From NCBI GenBank assembly GCA_964567045.1, contig CAZMLE010000006.1:41437-105436 (forward strand): 64,000 bases of DNA, in the 5' to 3' direction. The notes under the pieces are model-generated. The model was not told the origin of the DNA. It made no database searches and was given only the letters and a program-made list of their open reading frames with translations. Within the stretch, counting starts at the first letter, position 1. The number at the start of each line of letters is the position of its first letter. This document shows, piece after piece, positions 24,320 to 32,568 of this stretch. Position numbers and translations under genes: made by a program. The DNA is from JAFNGF01 sp964567045. Its GTDB lineage: Bacteria > Planctomycetota > Phycisphaerae > Sedimentisphaerales > Anaerobacaceae.

Positions 24320-27300
24320 ATGTGTAGAAAGCTTCTTGGTATAGTTTGCTTCGGCCTTGCGATAGGCCTGACCGGGTCCATCGCTGCTGGTGGCGTCAGT
24401 TATCTCGACCCGGTCGGGGGATGGGTGTACATCTATACCGGTGACCAAGCTACTTATGATAACACCGTACCCACTAATGAATCTTTGGACGGCAGGTGGG
24501 GTCACAATGACTTAGCTGGTGGTGATTCTGATGCCTGGGATGGTTCGCCCATCGGCTCTGGCAACTTCGGTGGCGTTATGTCAATTACCGAGGGTAATGT
24601 GACATTCCTGCGGATACAGGATACCGGTGACCCTAGGGACCACGCCCCGAACCCGGGCGACCCCAGCAACCGAAAGTTGATGTTCACTCACGAGCTTGCT
24701 CGGGATGGTATCGACCCCGCTGCAACCATCCTTAGCAGCGGAGTAACCTTATCGTTCCGTGCCCGTGTAGCTACCACCGGACCGCTGGATGAGCTTAAGG
24801 GCGATGGTGGCAGTCCCACAGGTCCCTGGCCGGCAGGAGGCAACGGGTACGCCGTCTCCCACGAGGGCAAGGGTAACTTTGGCATCCGCCAGAACACCGG
24901 CGACGCGCTTATCTCGTTCTGTTTAGTTCTGGCTGGTGATGCGCATGCCCCAAAGATACCGGCTGGCCGAATGGGATTGTGCATGAACAACCTCAACGGA
25001 ACCTCGCCTAGCGCCGACGTGGACATCGAGGGAAACGACGCGGGGACACTCAACCTGCTGGAAATTGCAGACCCCACACAGTGGCACGAGTTCTGGATTC
25101 AAATTGTGGCCGATACCTCAGGCGGCGGCACACACAAGGTTACCATTTGGATGGATGGAAATACAGTTGCCCCTGACGGTACTTTCCACGTCACGGCAGG
25201 TAACGGCAACGACGAGGAGTACAGCTACTTAGAGATGGGCTGCGGCTCTACAGCTCAGTATGGTGCGTTCGACGCGGACTTCTTTGCTTACAAACCTGGC
25301 CTGATCCCGCCTGGGGCCGCTGATCCAGAGAAAGCGCGTGCCGTGAATCCGCTGCCCGATACAACCGTGACTTCGCTCGAGGCAATCCCCCTTAGCTGGT
25401 TGCCGGGAAAGAGCACGCGGTTCCACGATGTTTACTTTGGGATAGATAAAGCCGACGTCAACAACGCTGATATATCTGATACAACAGGCGTGTATCGAGG
25501 CCGGCAAGGTGCCGCCAGCTATAGTCCCCCGGAGGGTGTTGAGCTTGGCAAGACTTACTACTGGCGGATCGATGAGGTCGAGGCCAACCTTACTACGATA
25601 CACAAGGGCGATGTCTGGAGCTTTACCATCAGGGACCATCTGATTGTGGACGACTTCGAGGATTACAACGACTTCCCACCTGACCGGATATTTGACACCT
25701 GGCCAGATGGATATGAGGACCCGGCAAACGGCTCTGTTGTCGGTCATCTCGAGCCTCCTTTTGCCGAGCAGACCATCGTTCACGATGGCAAGCAAGCGAT
25801 GCCGTTCAGCTACGATAACTCCGGCACGGCGAAATTGTCCGAAGCCATAGCCAAGATTGACGACTTAAAGAGCGGCCGAGATTGGACGACACACGCAGTT
25901 ATGGCGCTTTCGCTGTGGTTCAGGGGCTATCCGCCATATTTTGGCAGCTTTGTCGAGGCTCCTGCCGGCACTTATACAATGACCGCCGGCGGCGCGGATA
26001 TTGGGGGCGCCTCCGACCAGTGCCACTTCGCCTTCAAGGAAGTTTCCGGCGCCAGCTCGGTTGTTGCCAGGGTGCTCAGTGTCAGCAACACGCACACCGA
26101 TGCCAAGGCCGGCGTGATGATTCGGGATTCACTTGACGCGGATTCAGCAGGTGCGATGGTTTACATTACGCCCGGCGGGGCGATTGCGCTGGGATACCGT
26201 GACAGCGCAGGTGCTAGCAGTGCCGCGGTGGGACAGGTAAGCGGAATTACTGCCCCTCAATGGGTGAAAATAGAGCGTGCATTAGGCGGCCTCATCAGAG
26301 GCTACTACTCGGCCGACGGGACAACGTGGACACAGATCGGTACGGTGGTTGCTACTGTTACCATGAATGTACCTGTGTACGTGGGTCTGGCGGTGACCAG
26401 CCATAACATCAGCCAAAAGTGCGTGGCACAATTTTCCAATGTGAGCTTCCCCGATACCAGTGTAGGTCCACAATGGAGCGACCAGGACGTCGGAATAATC
26501 AGCAATAAAGCTGAGCCGATGTATGTGGCTATCTCCAGCGGTAACGGCAAGACAGGCATCGTTTACCACGATGATCCTAACGCGACGCTTATAAGTACTT
26601 GGACAGACTGGAATATCGATCTGAAGAAGTTCAGCGATCAAGGGGTGAACCTGACCAATATCGATAAGATGTTCATCGGCTTTGGCAATAAAGCCAACCC
26701 GAAGTCCGGCGGCACGGGCACGATGTACTTTGATGATATCCGGCTGTATCCGCCGAGATGTATTCTCGATAAGCTGACCGGACTGGAAGCCGACTTTACC
26801 AAGGATTGTACGGTTGACGTCGCAGACCTTGAGATAGTAGCCGATGAATGGGGAAGTGCTGATTATACGGTTGCGACCGCAGCTCCCAAGGACGCGAACC
26901 TTGTGCTGTACTACAAATTTGAGAATAATGCCGTCGATAGTTCCGGCAAAGGCATTAACGGCACAGCAACCGGCAGCCCAGGCTACGCATCAGGCGTATT
27001 TGGCCAGGCAATTAGCCTGAACGGCAGCAATTACATCAATTGTGGCAATCCATCTTTGCTCAATTTCGGGCTGGGAAATTGGTCTATCTGCGCGTGGGTA
27101 AAAACAGCTCAGACCGACAAAGGCACCGTTTTTGCCAACGGAGGCGATGAGACCGGTGGCATCAGATACACAGTGTGTGTAGGCGAAATTGCAGCCGGCG
27201 CAGCTACAGTTACGACGGACGATGATGTAACAAAGGTACAGGCGACGACCACCACCACGGTTAACGATAACCAGTGGCATCATGTCGTTGCGCTGCGAAA

Positions 27301-27670
27301 TGGGCTTACCTTGCGCGTGTATGTGGATGGGAGATTAGCTGCAACCAATGTGCTTCCTGCCGGCTACGACCTTTCCGGAACATCTCAGCACAATGCCTAC
27401 GTGGGAGCCATAACAGACCACACGGACGCGACCGGCAATACGCTGGAAAAGTTCTACAGCGGGATCATCGACGACCTGCGTATCTACAATTATGCCCTGT
27501 CGGACCCCGAAGCGGGGTATCTGGCTACCAAGGGCGCCAGCGGATTGTACTTCCCGCTGCAATCGGTTGCCAATCTGTACGACAAAGAACCGCAAAACCA
27601 GAAGAAGGTTAACTTCAAGGACCTTGCTATTCTAGCGGATCAGTGGCTTGTGCAGCAACTATGGCCGTAG
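24320..27670 (+). CDS. Large secreted LamG-domain protein with a split dockerin-like motif
   Basis: An 1116-residue exoprotein with a signal peptide (residues 1-23, GLTGSIAAGG). Order: an N-terminal beta-sandwich (about 25-330); an Fn3-like segment with TYYWRIDEVEAN (about 340-435); a sandwich resembling DUF1349 with DAKAGVMIRDSL (about 540-715); the first dockerin-like half DFTKDCTVDVADLEIVADEW (about 825-845); a LamG/concanavalin-type domain from LVLYYKFENNAVDSSG to DDLRIYNYALS (about 860-1065); and the second dockerin-like half VNFKDLAILADQWL at the end. It probably binds polysaccharide on the cell surface or outside. GGAGG precedes the ATG by 9 bases. Confidence 0.85.
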   Translation: MCRKLLGIVCFGLAIGLTGSIAAGGVSYLDPVGGWVYIYTGDQATYDNTVPTNESLDGRWGHNDLAGGDSDAWDGSPIGSGNFGGVMSITEGNVTFLRIQDTGDPRDHAPNPGDPSNRKLMFTHELARDGIDPAATILSSGVTLSFRARVATTGPLDELKGDGGSPTGPWPAGGNGYAVSHEGKGNFGIRQNTGDALISFCLVLAGDAHAPKIPAGRMGLCMNNLNGTSPSADVDIEGNDAGTLNLLEIADPTQWHEFWIQIVADTSGGGTHKVTIWMDGNTVAPDGTFHVTAGNGNDEEYSYLEMGCGSTAQYGAFDADFFAYKPGLIPPGAADPEKARAVNPLPDTTVTSLEAIPLSWLPGKSTRFHDVYFGIDKADVNNADISDTTGVYRGRQGAASYSPPEGVELGKTYYWRIDEVEANLTTIHKGDVWSFTIRDHLIVDDFEDYNDFPPDRIFDTWPDGYEDPANGSVVGHLEPPFAEQTIVHDGKQAMPFSYDNSGTAKLSEAIAKIDDLKSGRDWTTHAVMALSLWFRGYPPYFGSFVEAPAGTYTMTAGGADIGGASDQCHFAFKEVSGASSVVARVLSVSNTHTDAKAGVMIRDSLDADSAGAMVYITPGGAIALGYRDSAGASSAAVGQVSGITAPQWVKIERALGGLIRGYYSADGTTWTQIGTVVATVTMNVPVYVGLAVTSHNISQKCVAQFSNVSFPDTSVGPQWSDQDVGIISNKAEPMYVAISSGNGKTGIVYHDDPNATLISTWTDWNIDLKKFSDQGVNLTNIDKMFIGFGNKANPKSGGTGTMYFDDIRLYPPRCILDKLTGLEADFTKDCTVDVADLEIVADEWGSADYTVATAAPKDANLVLYYKFENNAVDSSGKGINGTATGSPGYASGVFGQAISLNGSNYINCGNPSLLNFGLGNWSICAWVKTAQTDKGTVFANGGDETGGIRYTVCVGEIAAGAATVTTDDDVTKVQATTTTTVNDNQWHHVVALRNGLTLRVYVDGRLAATNVLPAGYDLSGTSQHNAYVGAITDHTDATGNTLEKFYSGIIDDLRIYNYALSDPEAGYLATKGASGLYFPLQSVANLYDKEPQNQKKVNFKDLAILADQWLVQQLWP

Positions 27671-28159
27671 CCATAGCATGTTCCAGGCACGGGGCCTATT
27701 TTCGCAACAGTTTGGGGCCTATCCCGGCGGGCGGGATGGGCCCCAATAGTTTATGGGACAAACGAAGTTTATCCGCCACCTGCCCGCCATACGTCTGGCG
27801 GGTAAATCTGGCGGATTTACCAGTCGCCGGTTTTTTTAGACGGGATAACAGGATAATCATGTAAATCCTGTAAATCCTGTCAGAAAGATTGTGCCGGCGA
27901 CGGCTGAACCCAGCACATGGAATCACCGCTCAAATCGGGACTTACACGCATCGGCAACCCGCTCTTGGCGGCGTCCTACGGCTTTGTTGGCTTGAAATTA
28001 TTATTTATATTTTAGTTGACAGCTTCTACAGACGTTTAATGCGCTCGGAATCAGCCGCTCCCTTGCGCGTTAGAGGTCGGGAAAACAAAGACAGTCGCAT
28101 AACGCGCACTCCGCTTTTGGCGGACTTGAGTAAATGATTAGTGATTAAGATTTGAGATC
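27671..28159. other. Gene-free stretch with palindromic repeats
   Basis: About 490 bp without a supportable gene. It contains a GGGGCC-rich inverted repeat just after the LamG stop (about 27715-27745), an ATCCGCC/GGCGGAT plus CCCGCCA/TGGCGGG nested palindrome (27768-27819), and a short member of the 'GACAGGAT/ATCCTGTC' family (27837-27890). It also holds an 18-bp sequence (27891-27908) that is the exact reverse complement of 24226-24243 upstream of the LamG gene. A TTGACA hexamer lies at 28016-28021, but I see no clear -10 partner. Confidence 0.6.
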
Positions 28160-29557
28160 ATGCTTAAGAGATTTGTTATCCTGGGGTTGGTTCTACTACT
28201 TGCCGGTTCAGCCGCGCTGGCCTGGGTCCTAACTGAGAAGAGAAAGGAACAACAACAAGCTGCCCACTATCAGTCGAAGTACGGCTCAGAACTGGGCAAA
28301 GAGATGGAGCAATACGATGAATGGCTGCGCTTACCTGCGGAGAAACGAACCGCCTTGCCGCCGGTACTCGATGAGCAAGGTAGAATCAAAACAAAAGCCC
28401 AACTGCTACAAGAGCAGCAGGGGCGACTCAAAGCAGATCTGGATAAACTTGCCGGCGGCGAATCAGATGCCCGAGCATTAGCCGACTTTTTGTACGGCGA
28501 GAACTGGCAGGAGGAATTGAATAAATACAAAGGACAAAAAGAGCGGAAAGAACTCATCCTTAACGGTTCTATAGTATGCGTGTCCATAGGGGGGGCAATT
28601 TTTACTGGGTGTCTGCTGCTGTATACGATCCGACTCGTTATTAAAGTCTCATCCGGTTTAGGCAAGCTTTTAGCCGATGCTCTGGCAGCTCGCTGCGCTG
28701 GCCGCCGCGTCCCGTGGCATGGGCTTCCAGCCCATGAAATCACGGCCAGGATGGCCGTGCCACAGGATGATGGACGAGAGAGGATGGACGAGTCGTCCGG
28801 CATCCAAGCTCAAGCGGGCGAAGTTCAAGTCGCCTCGCAATTACAGGATATCGATCTAGGGACCCCGCCGGGCGGGAACCCCAAGAAGTCTCAGTCTAAA
28901 AAGCCCCTAAAAAGCCTCTCTAACGTAAACAGAAACGTGGCACGGGCTTCCAGCCCGTGGGAACACGGCCAGGATGGCCGTGCCACAACTGCGAAGAAGA
29001 TGGGGGTAGATAGGTATGCAGAAACCTGCATACCCTACGAGTCCGAGGAACCTTCGGAAGCCGGAGAGAAGAAACCGCCTCTGAGCCTTGAGGGTCCAGA
29101 TCCACTTAACAATACGCTCATAGAGCTCACCCAGCAGGTGGCGGCAATCCGTGAATACGCCTCGACTCAACAGGACAGAGTCCAAAAGCTGCAGGAGGGA
29201 TATGATTGGAATATCATCAGAAATTTCTGTCTGCGAGTCATTCGCTGTATCGATAATGTCGAAAACCGTATTAGGGAACGAGCCGGAAAAAATGGAGAGG
29301 CAGTGCATCTGCGTGAAATAAGAGATGAGCTGCTCTTTGCGATTGAGTCCAGCGGCATCGAGCAATTTGAGCCTGAAATAAACAGCGATTATCGTGGACA
29401 GGAAAAACACATAGAGGCCGTCAAAGAACGCCAATCTGCCGATGACCCTGATCTGACCGGCAAAATCGCCAGGGTCATCAGGCCCGGTTACCAATATTTC
29501 GTTGATGACAAGCACGTAAAGATAGTACGTCCGGCTATGGTTATGCTGTTTGGTTAA
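28160..29557 (+). CDS. Membrane-anchored GrpE-like nucleotide exchange factor
   Basis: A 465-residue protein with two membrane segments (about 5-23 and 134-160), an extracytoplasmic loop between them, a long unstructured linker, and a C-terminal GrpE-like region (about 322-465). Seen there: a coiled-coil helix, VIRCIDNVENRI (the GrpE LxVLDNLERA position), SSGIEQFEP (Gly-Ile/Val-E-x-I region), and DLTGKIARVIRPGYQY plus KIVRPAMVML, which match the GrpE C-terminal beta domain. It should help release ADP from the Hsp70 encoded next. The linker carries two in-frame copies of a 50-bp palindromic repeat and one GGGACCCC/GGGAACCCC repeat. Confidence 0.72.
   Translation: MLKRFVILGLVLLLAGSAALAWVLTEKRKEQQQAAHYQSKYGSELGKEMEQYDEWLRLPAEKRTALPPVLDEQGRIKTKAQLLQEQQGRLKADLDKLAGGESDARALADFLYGENWQEELNKYKGQKERKELILNGSIVCVSIGGAIFTGCLLLYTIRLVIKVSSGLGKLLADALAARCAGRRVPWHGLPAHEITARMAVPQDDGRERMDESSGIQAQAGEVQVASQLQDIDLGTPPGGNPKKSQSKKPLKSLSNVNRNVARASSPWEHGQDGRATTAKKMGVDRYAETCIPYESEEPSEAGEKKPPLSLEGPDPLNNTLIELTQQVAAIREYASTQQDRVQKLQEGYDWNIIRNFCLRVIRCIDNVENRIRERAGKNGEAVHLREIRDELLFAIESSGIEQFEPEINSDYRGQEKHIEAVKERQSADDPDLTGKIARVIRPGYQYFVDDKHVKIVRPAMVMLFG
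28714..28763. repeat. 50-bp palindromic element, copy 1 (inside GrpE-like gene)
   Basis: Starts GTGGCATGGGCTTCCAGCCC and ends CCGTGCCAC. Two inner hairpins: CATGGGCT/AGCCCATG and CACGGCC/GGCCGTG, closed by GTGGCA/TGCCAC. Relative to copies 2 and 3, C to T in the first stem is matched by G to A in the other arm, keeping the pair. Translated as WHGLPAHEITARMAVP. Confidence 0.92.
28859..28882. repeat. GGGACCCCGC/GCGGGAACCC hairpin repeat inside GrpE-like gene
   Basis: Short inverted repeat, read as GTPPGGNPK. Related copies at 15814-15836 (intergenic) and, with a longer centre, 43220-43266 (inside the DUF4091 gene). Confidence 0.7.
28937..28986. repeat. 50-bp palindromic element, copy 2 (inside GrpE-like gene)
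   Basis: GTGGCACGGGCTTCCAGCCC to CCGTGCCAC, same length and structure as copies 1 and 3. It lies in a different reading frame from copy 1 and is translated as VARASSPWEHGQDGRATT. Confidence 0.92.
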
Positions 29558-29614
29558 GTATTTTTTTTGACAGGATTGACAGGATAATCCTGTTATCCCG
29601 TCTAAGTATTTTTT
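29555..29614. repeat. 'GACAGGAT' palindromic element between GrpE-like and Hsp70 genes
   Basis: Core gacaggattgacaggataa, followed by tcctgttatcccgtc, flanked on both sides by the identical 12-mer taagtatttttt (29555-29566 and 29603-29614). The left 12-mer supplies the stop codon of the GrpE-like gene. Members of the family also lie at 27837, 34252, 36673, 41636 and 52149. Confidence 0.8.
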
Positions 29615-29623
29615 AGGCATAAA

Positions 29624-31174
29624 ATGTCCAACATAGTAGGTATAGACCTCGGGACAACCTTCTCAGAATTAGCGATTCTTAACGCTATCGGCAAGCCGGA
29701 AATAATTCCGAACGCCGATGGCGAGAGACTCACACCGTCGGCGATTTTCTTCGATGAAGATAGTCCGGGTGTAATCCGTGTAGGCATTGAAGCGCTTAAC
29801 GCCCGGCACCTGAACGCTGAACGCTCGGTTCGCTGGATAAAGCGGCACATGGGAGACGCCAATTATCGCAAAGAAATCGATGGAAAAATCTGGACGCCGG
29901 TGGAATTATCCGCCCTGATTTTGAAAAAGCTCAAGCAGGAATGCTCAGTCGAACACGGTGAAATCCGTGATGCGGTTATTTCTGTTCCGGCTCATTTTGA
30001 TGAGGTCCGCAGAAAAGCCACTATGGATGGGGGAGCCAGCGCCGGCCTAAACGTAATAGGAATCGTCAACGAGCCGGTGGCTGCGGCGTTGTACTATGCC
30101 ACCACCCGTGAAGTTTTTGGAAAAGTTCTGGTGTACGACCTGGGCGGAGGGACGTTCGATGTAACCATACTCGATGTCAGAGGACCTCAGATAGAAATCA
30201 TTTGTTCACAGGGTGACCACGCGCTGGGCGGCATGGATTTTGACCAGAAAATACTCCAGATGCTGGAAGAAAGCTACCGACAGAAATTTGACGCCGATCT
30301 GATCAATTCCGATGAGGATAGAGCAAAGTACGAGGACGAGGCAGAAGATATCAAAAAGACGCTGTCGCGGCGTCCGGTGGCTAAGAAAATGCTCTACGGC
30401 CCGGCAGGCAGCATGAAGGTCGAGATCACGCGCGAAATGTTCGAAGAGTCCATCGGTTCGCTGATCGCTCGCGCGGATATCTTGGTAGAAGTGGCGCTGG
30501 AGGAGGCAGGCCTCGAGCCGGCAGGAATCAACAAGGTGCTCTTGGTGGGCGGCAGCACTCGTATACCACTTGTCCAGCAGCGTCTGGAAAAAATGTTCGG
30601 CTTTGCGCCGGATAAAACGGTTAATGTAGATGAATGTGTCGCGCTCGGCGCAGCTCTGCACGCGGGCTTGACCACGCTGCGAGACAAACCTGAAGCGGTG
30701 CCGGCTGGAATCGCCAGCGGATTAAGAGACATCATTCTCAGGGATGTCTGCAATCATAGTTACGGTACTATTTGTGCTCCGCTCGACAAGGAAACCGGCC
30801 GACGCGTGATCCAGAATCGCATCATTCTGAAGAAAAATACGCCGCTGCCCTGTGAAGCATCACAGATGTTCTACACCATGTCGCAGGGACAGACTGCGTT
30901 AGAGATAACCATAACCCAGGGTGAGGACGCCGACCCAGAGTATGTAAATAAGATTGCAACGCATAAGTTTGAACTACCGCCGGGACGCCCTGCGGAGTGT
31001 CCCATTAAAGTTACCTACCGTTATGACGTAAACCAGAGAATGCACTGCCAGTTCCAGGACGTGGCGTCCGGCAGAACGCTGGAAGTCGATTTTTGTTTAG
31101 ACCACGATGGGCAATCCCGACAGGTCGGAATTCAAGAAAAAACGAGCCAACTGGAGCATGTCACAGTTCAATAG
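29624..31174 (+). CDS. Hsp70 (DnaK-like) chaperone without C-terminal lid
   Basis: A 516-residue Hsp70. The ATPase domain is complete: GIDLGTTFSELAILN, VISVPAHFDEVRRKA, NEPVAAALYYA, VYDLGGGTFDVTILD, and LLVGGSTRIPLVQQRL. The substrate-binding beta domain follows (about 365-500), but the chain stops about 100 residues earlier than DnaK, so the helical lid and the EEVD-like tail are missing. It is flanked by a GrpE-like gene and a TerB/J-like gene, which suggests a dedicated chaperone set separate from the housekeeping DnaK system. AGG lies 6 bases before the ATG. Confidence 0.9.
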   Translation: MSNIVGIDLGTTFSELAILNAIGKPEIIPNADGERLTPSAIFFDEDSPGVIRVGIEALNARHLNAERSVRWIKRHMGDANYRKEIDGKIWTPVELSALILKKLKQECSVEHGEIRDAVISVPAHFDEVRRKATMDGGASAGLNVIGIVNEPVAAALYYATTREVFGKVLVYDLGGGTFDVTILDVRGPQIEIICSQGDHALGGMDFDQKILQMLEESYRQKFDADLINSDEDRAKYEDEAEDIKKTLSRRPVAKKMLYGPAGSMKVEITREMFEESIGSLIARADILVEVALEEAGLEPAGINKVLLVGGSTRIPLVQQRLEKMFGFAPDKTVNVDECVALGAALHAGLTTLRDKPEAVPAGIASGLRDIILRDVCNHSYGTICAPLDKETGRRVIQNRIILKKNTPLPCEASQMFYTMSQGQTALEITITQGEDADPEYVNKIATHKFELPPGRPAECPIKVTYRYDVNQRMHCQFQDVASGRTLEVDFCLDHDGQSRQVGIQEKTSQLEHVTVQ

Positions 31175-32435
31175 CAATATCCGGAGTTCCGTATTGCGTA
31201 CTGCGTATTGCATATTAGGTTTGCTCCACGCACAACGCGCGACGCACGCCTGCCCCGAGCGCAGTCGAGGGGACGCATCACGCACGACGACTTTGCCTGA
31301 CCTGAGCATCCTTAATTGCCGCGTCCAGCTCACCAAGCAGAAAACCGATAATTCGATCGCTGACGCTTTTACTATTGAATTAGGCGGCTCGATCCGCGCT
31401 GCCAGTGAGAGTGACTATGCGACTGTGCAGATCCTAATAACGGATGCAACCGAGGGAACGGACAGAGCCAAACCAGTGCACAGCCAGAGCAAACAGTGGC
31501 AAATACAGGACCCGCCGCCCCGACTCGCGTCGGGAGACGCGGGGGCGAGTGCTCCGCCAGTGTTTTGTTACCGAGCCGACCTGGGCAGGCTTCCCCACAA
31601 AGTCACCACGCTATCAGATTGGACGACGGTCGCACATCTGAATATCGACTGGCTGTTGTTTCCTCACAAAGGCAAAAGGGCCCTGCAATTCAGTACATCT
31701 GTACTATCTAGCCAGAGTGGTCAAGAGCTCGCGCACGCCGAATGCCTTTTTGCCTACGAAACAGTTGCTTTTGGATATGTCGATTTGCACGAGAATATTT
31801 GCCGTGCAAAGAGCTTAGCAGTAGCATTAGCATTTGCAGTCAGTGCCGCGGATAGCAAGATGTACCACAGCGAAGTTCAACTTATAAAAAACTGGGCCAA
31901 AACCAACATTTGCTCTGATCGGCCACCGGTAACCCCGCCATCACTATGGCGGGGTTCCCGCGATAAGCTCGATAGAGCGATGGAGCACGCCGTCTGCTTC
32001 TTCCAGAAAGGCAATCAACTGGATATCCACAAAGTCTGCAAAGAAGTTGTTGAAATTGCCCCGGTCTGCGACCGCTATGACATTCTGGACCTCTGTCTGC
32101 AGGTGGCACGGGCTAAGGGAACAGTAGCCGCTGAAGAATTGGTGGTCCTGAAATACATAGCGACCTGGCTCGAAGTTGACATGGACAGATTTCGCGCCAT
32201 GATGGAGAAACGCCTGCCGGTTAATATACATCAGGTAAAGGATGCAAAACTCGTTCTCGGGCTCAGTTCAGATATGGGTAAGGAGAGGACTCGCCGGCAG
32301 CTAAATAAACAATACCGCCAGTGGAATTCGAGAGTAACGAACGCCGACCCGGAAATTCAAGCTCAGGCCGATCAGATGCTCAGGCTGATCGCAGAAGCAA
32401 GAAGTCAACTCGTCTCGGCGGAGGCCAAGAGCTAA
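31158..32435 (+). CDS. TerB-like protein with a degenerate J-like C-terminus
   Basis: A 425-residue protein. Residues about 200-350 have a TerB-like helical pattern: LAVALAFAVSAADSKMYHSE, and later LDLCLQVARAKGTVAAEELV. After it comes LGLSSDMGKERTRRQLNKQY and QMLRLIAEAR, which resembles a J-domain in which the HPD is absent (RVTNAD instead). TerB-J pairing is known from DjlA, so a co-chaperone role with the upstream Hsp70 is inferred. The start is uncertain: the ATG at 31158 overlaps the Hsp70 stop, while a TTG at 31293 begins after repeat-derived codons (LRTAYCILG, CPERSRGD) and may be the original start. Confidence 0.65.
   Translation: MSQFNSNIRSSVLRTAYCILGLLHAQRATHACPERSRGDASRTTTLPDLSILNCRVQLTKQKTDNSIADAFTIELGGSIRAASESDYATVQILITDATEGTDRAKPVHSQSKQWQIQDPPPRLASGDAGASAPPVFCYRADLGRLPHKVTTLSDWTTVAHLNIDWLLFPHKGKRALQFSTSVLSSQSGQELAHAECLFAYETVAFGYVDLHENICRAKSLAVALAFAVSAADSKMYHSEVQLIKNWAKTNICSDRPPVTPPSLWRGSRDKLDRAMEHAVCFFQKGNQLDIHKVCKEVVEIAPVCDRYDILDLCLQVARAKGTVAAEELVVLKYIATWLEVDMDRFRAMMEKRLPVNIHQVKDAKLVLGLSSDMGKERTRRQLNKQYRQWNSRVTNADPEIQAQADQMLRLIAEARSQLVSAEAKS
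31931..31956. repeat. CCCCGCCATcacTATGGCGGGG palindrome inside the TerB-like gene
   Basis: Palindrome AACCCCGCCAT ... ATGGCGGGGTT read in frame as VTPPSLWRGS between the two TerB-like helices. The same element occurs twice at 38203-38263. Confidence 0.8.
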
Positions 32436-32509
32436 AGTGCCTAAAGTGAGCTAAAGTGCCTAAAGTGAGCTAAAGCTGCAAGTTATAATTTTAGACACTT
32501 TAGGCACTT
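32434..32509. repeat. Tandem and inverted 14-mer repeat after the chaperone operon
   Basis: AAGTGCCTAAAGTG occurs at 32434-32447 and again at 32454-32467, and its exact reverse complement CACTTTAGGCACTT at 32496-32509. A 14-bp stem can form with either copy. It starts at the stop codon of the TerB-like gene and lies between two convergent genes, so it may act as a terminator for both. Confidence 0.75.
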
Positions 32510-32568
32510 CGTACTTTAGTCACTCCACAGTTTATTCACTCCTCGCAAAGGCACAAAGTGGCTCTGTT

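Noticed and set aside
28714..28986. Two identical-looking 50-bp repeats spaced about 170 bp apart as a possible CRISPR
   Set aside because: Only two copies, a spacing too long for spacers, both inside an open gene with domain homology, and a third copy 15 kb away.
29555..29614. Flanking 12-mers taagtatttttt as a target-site duplication
   Set aside because: Other members of the family also end in ...gtctgaatatttttt, so the right 12-mer may belong to the element; not enough to claim a duplication.
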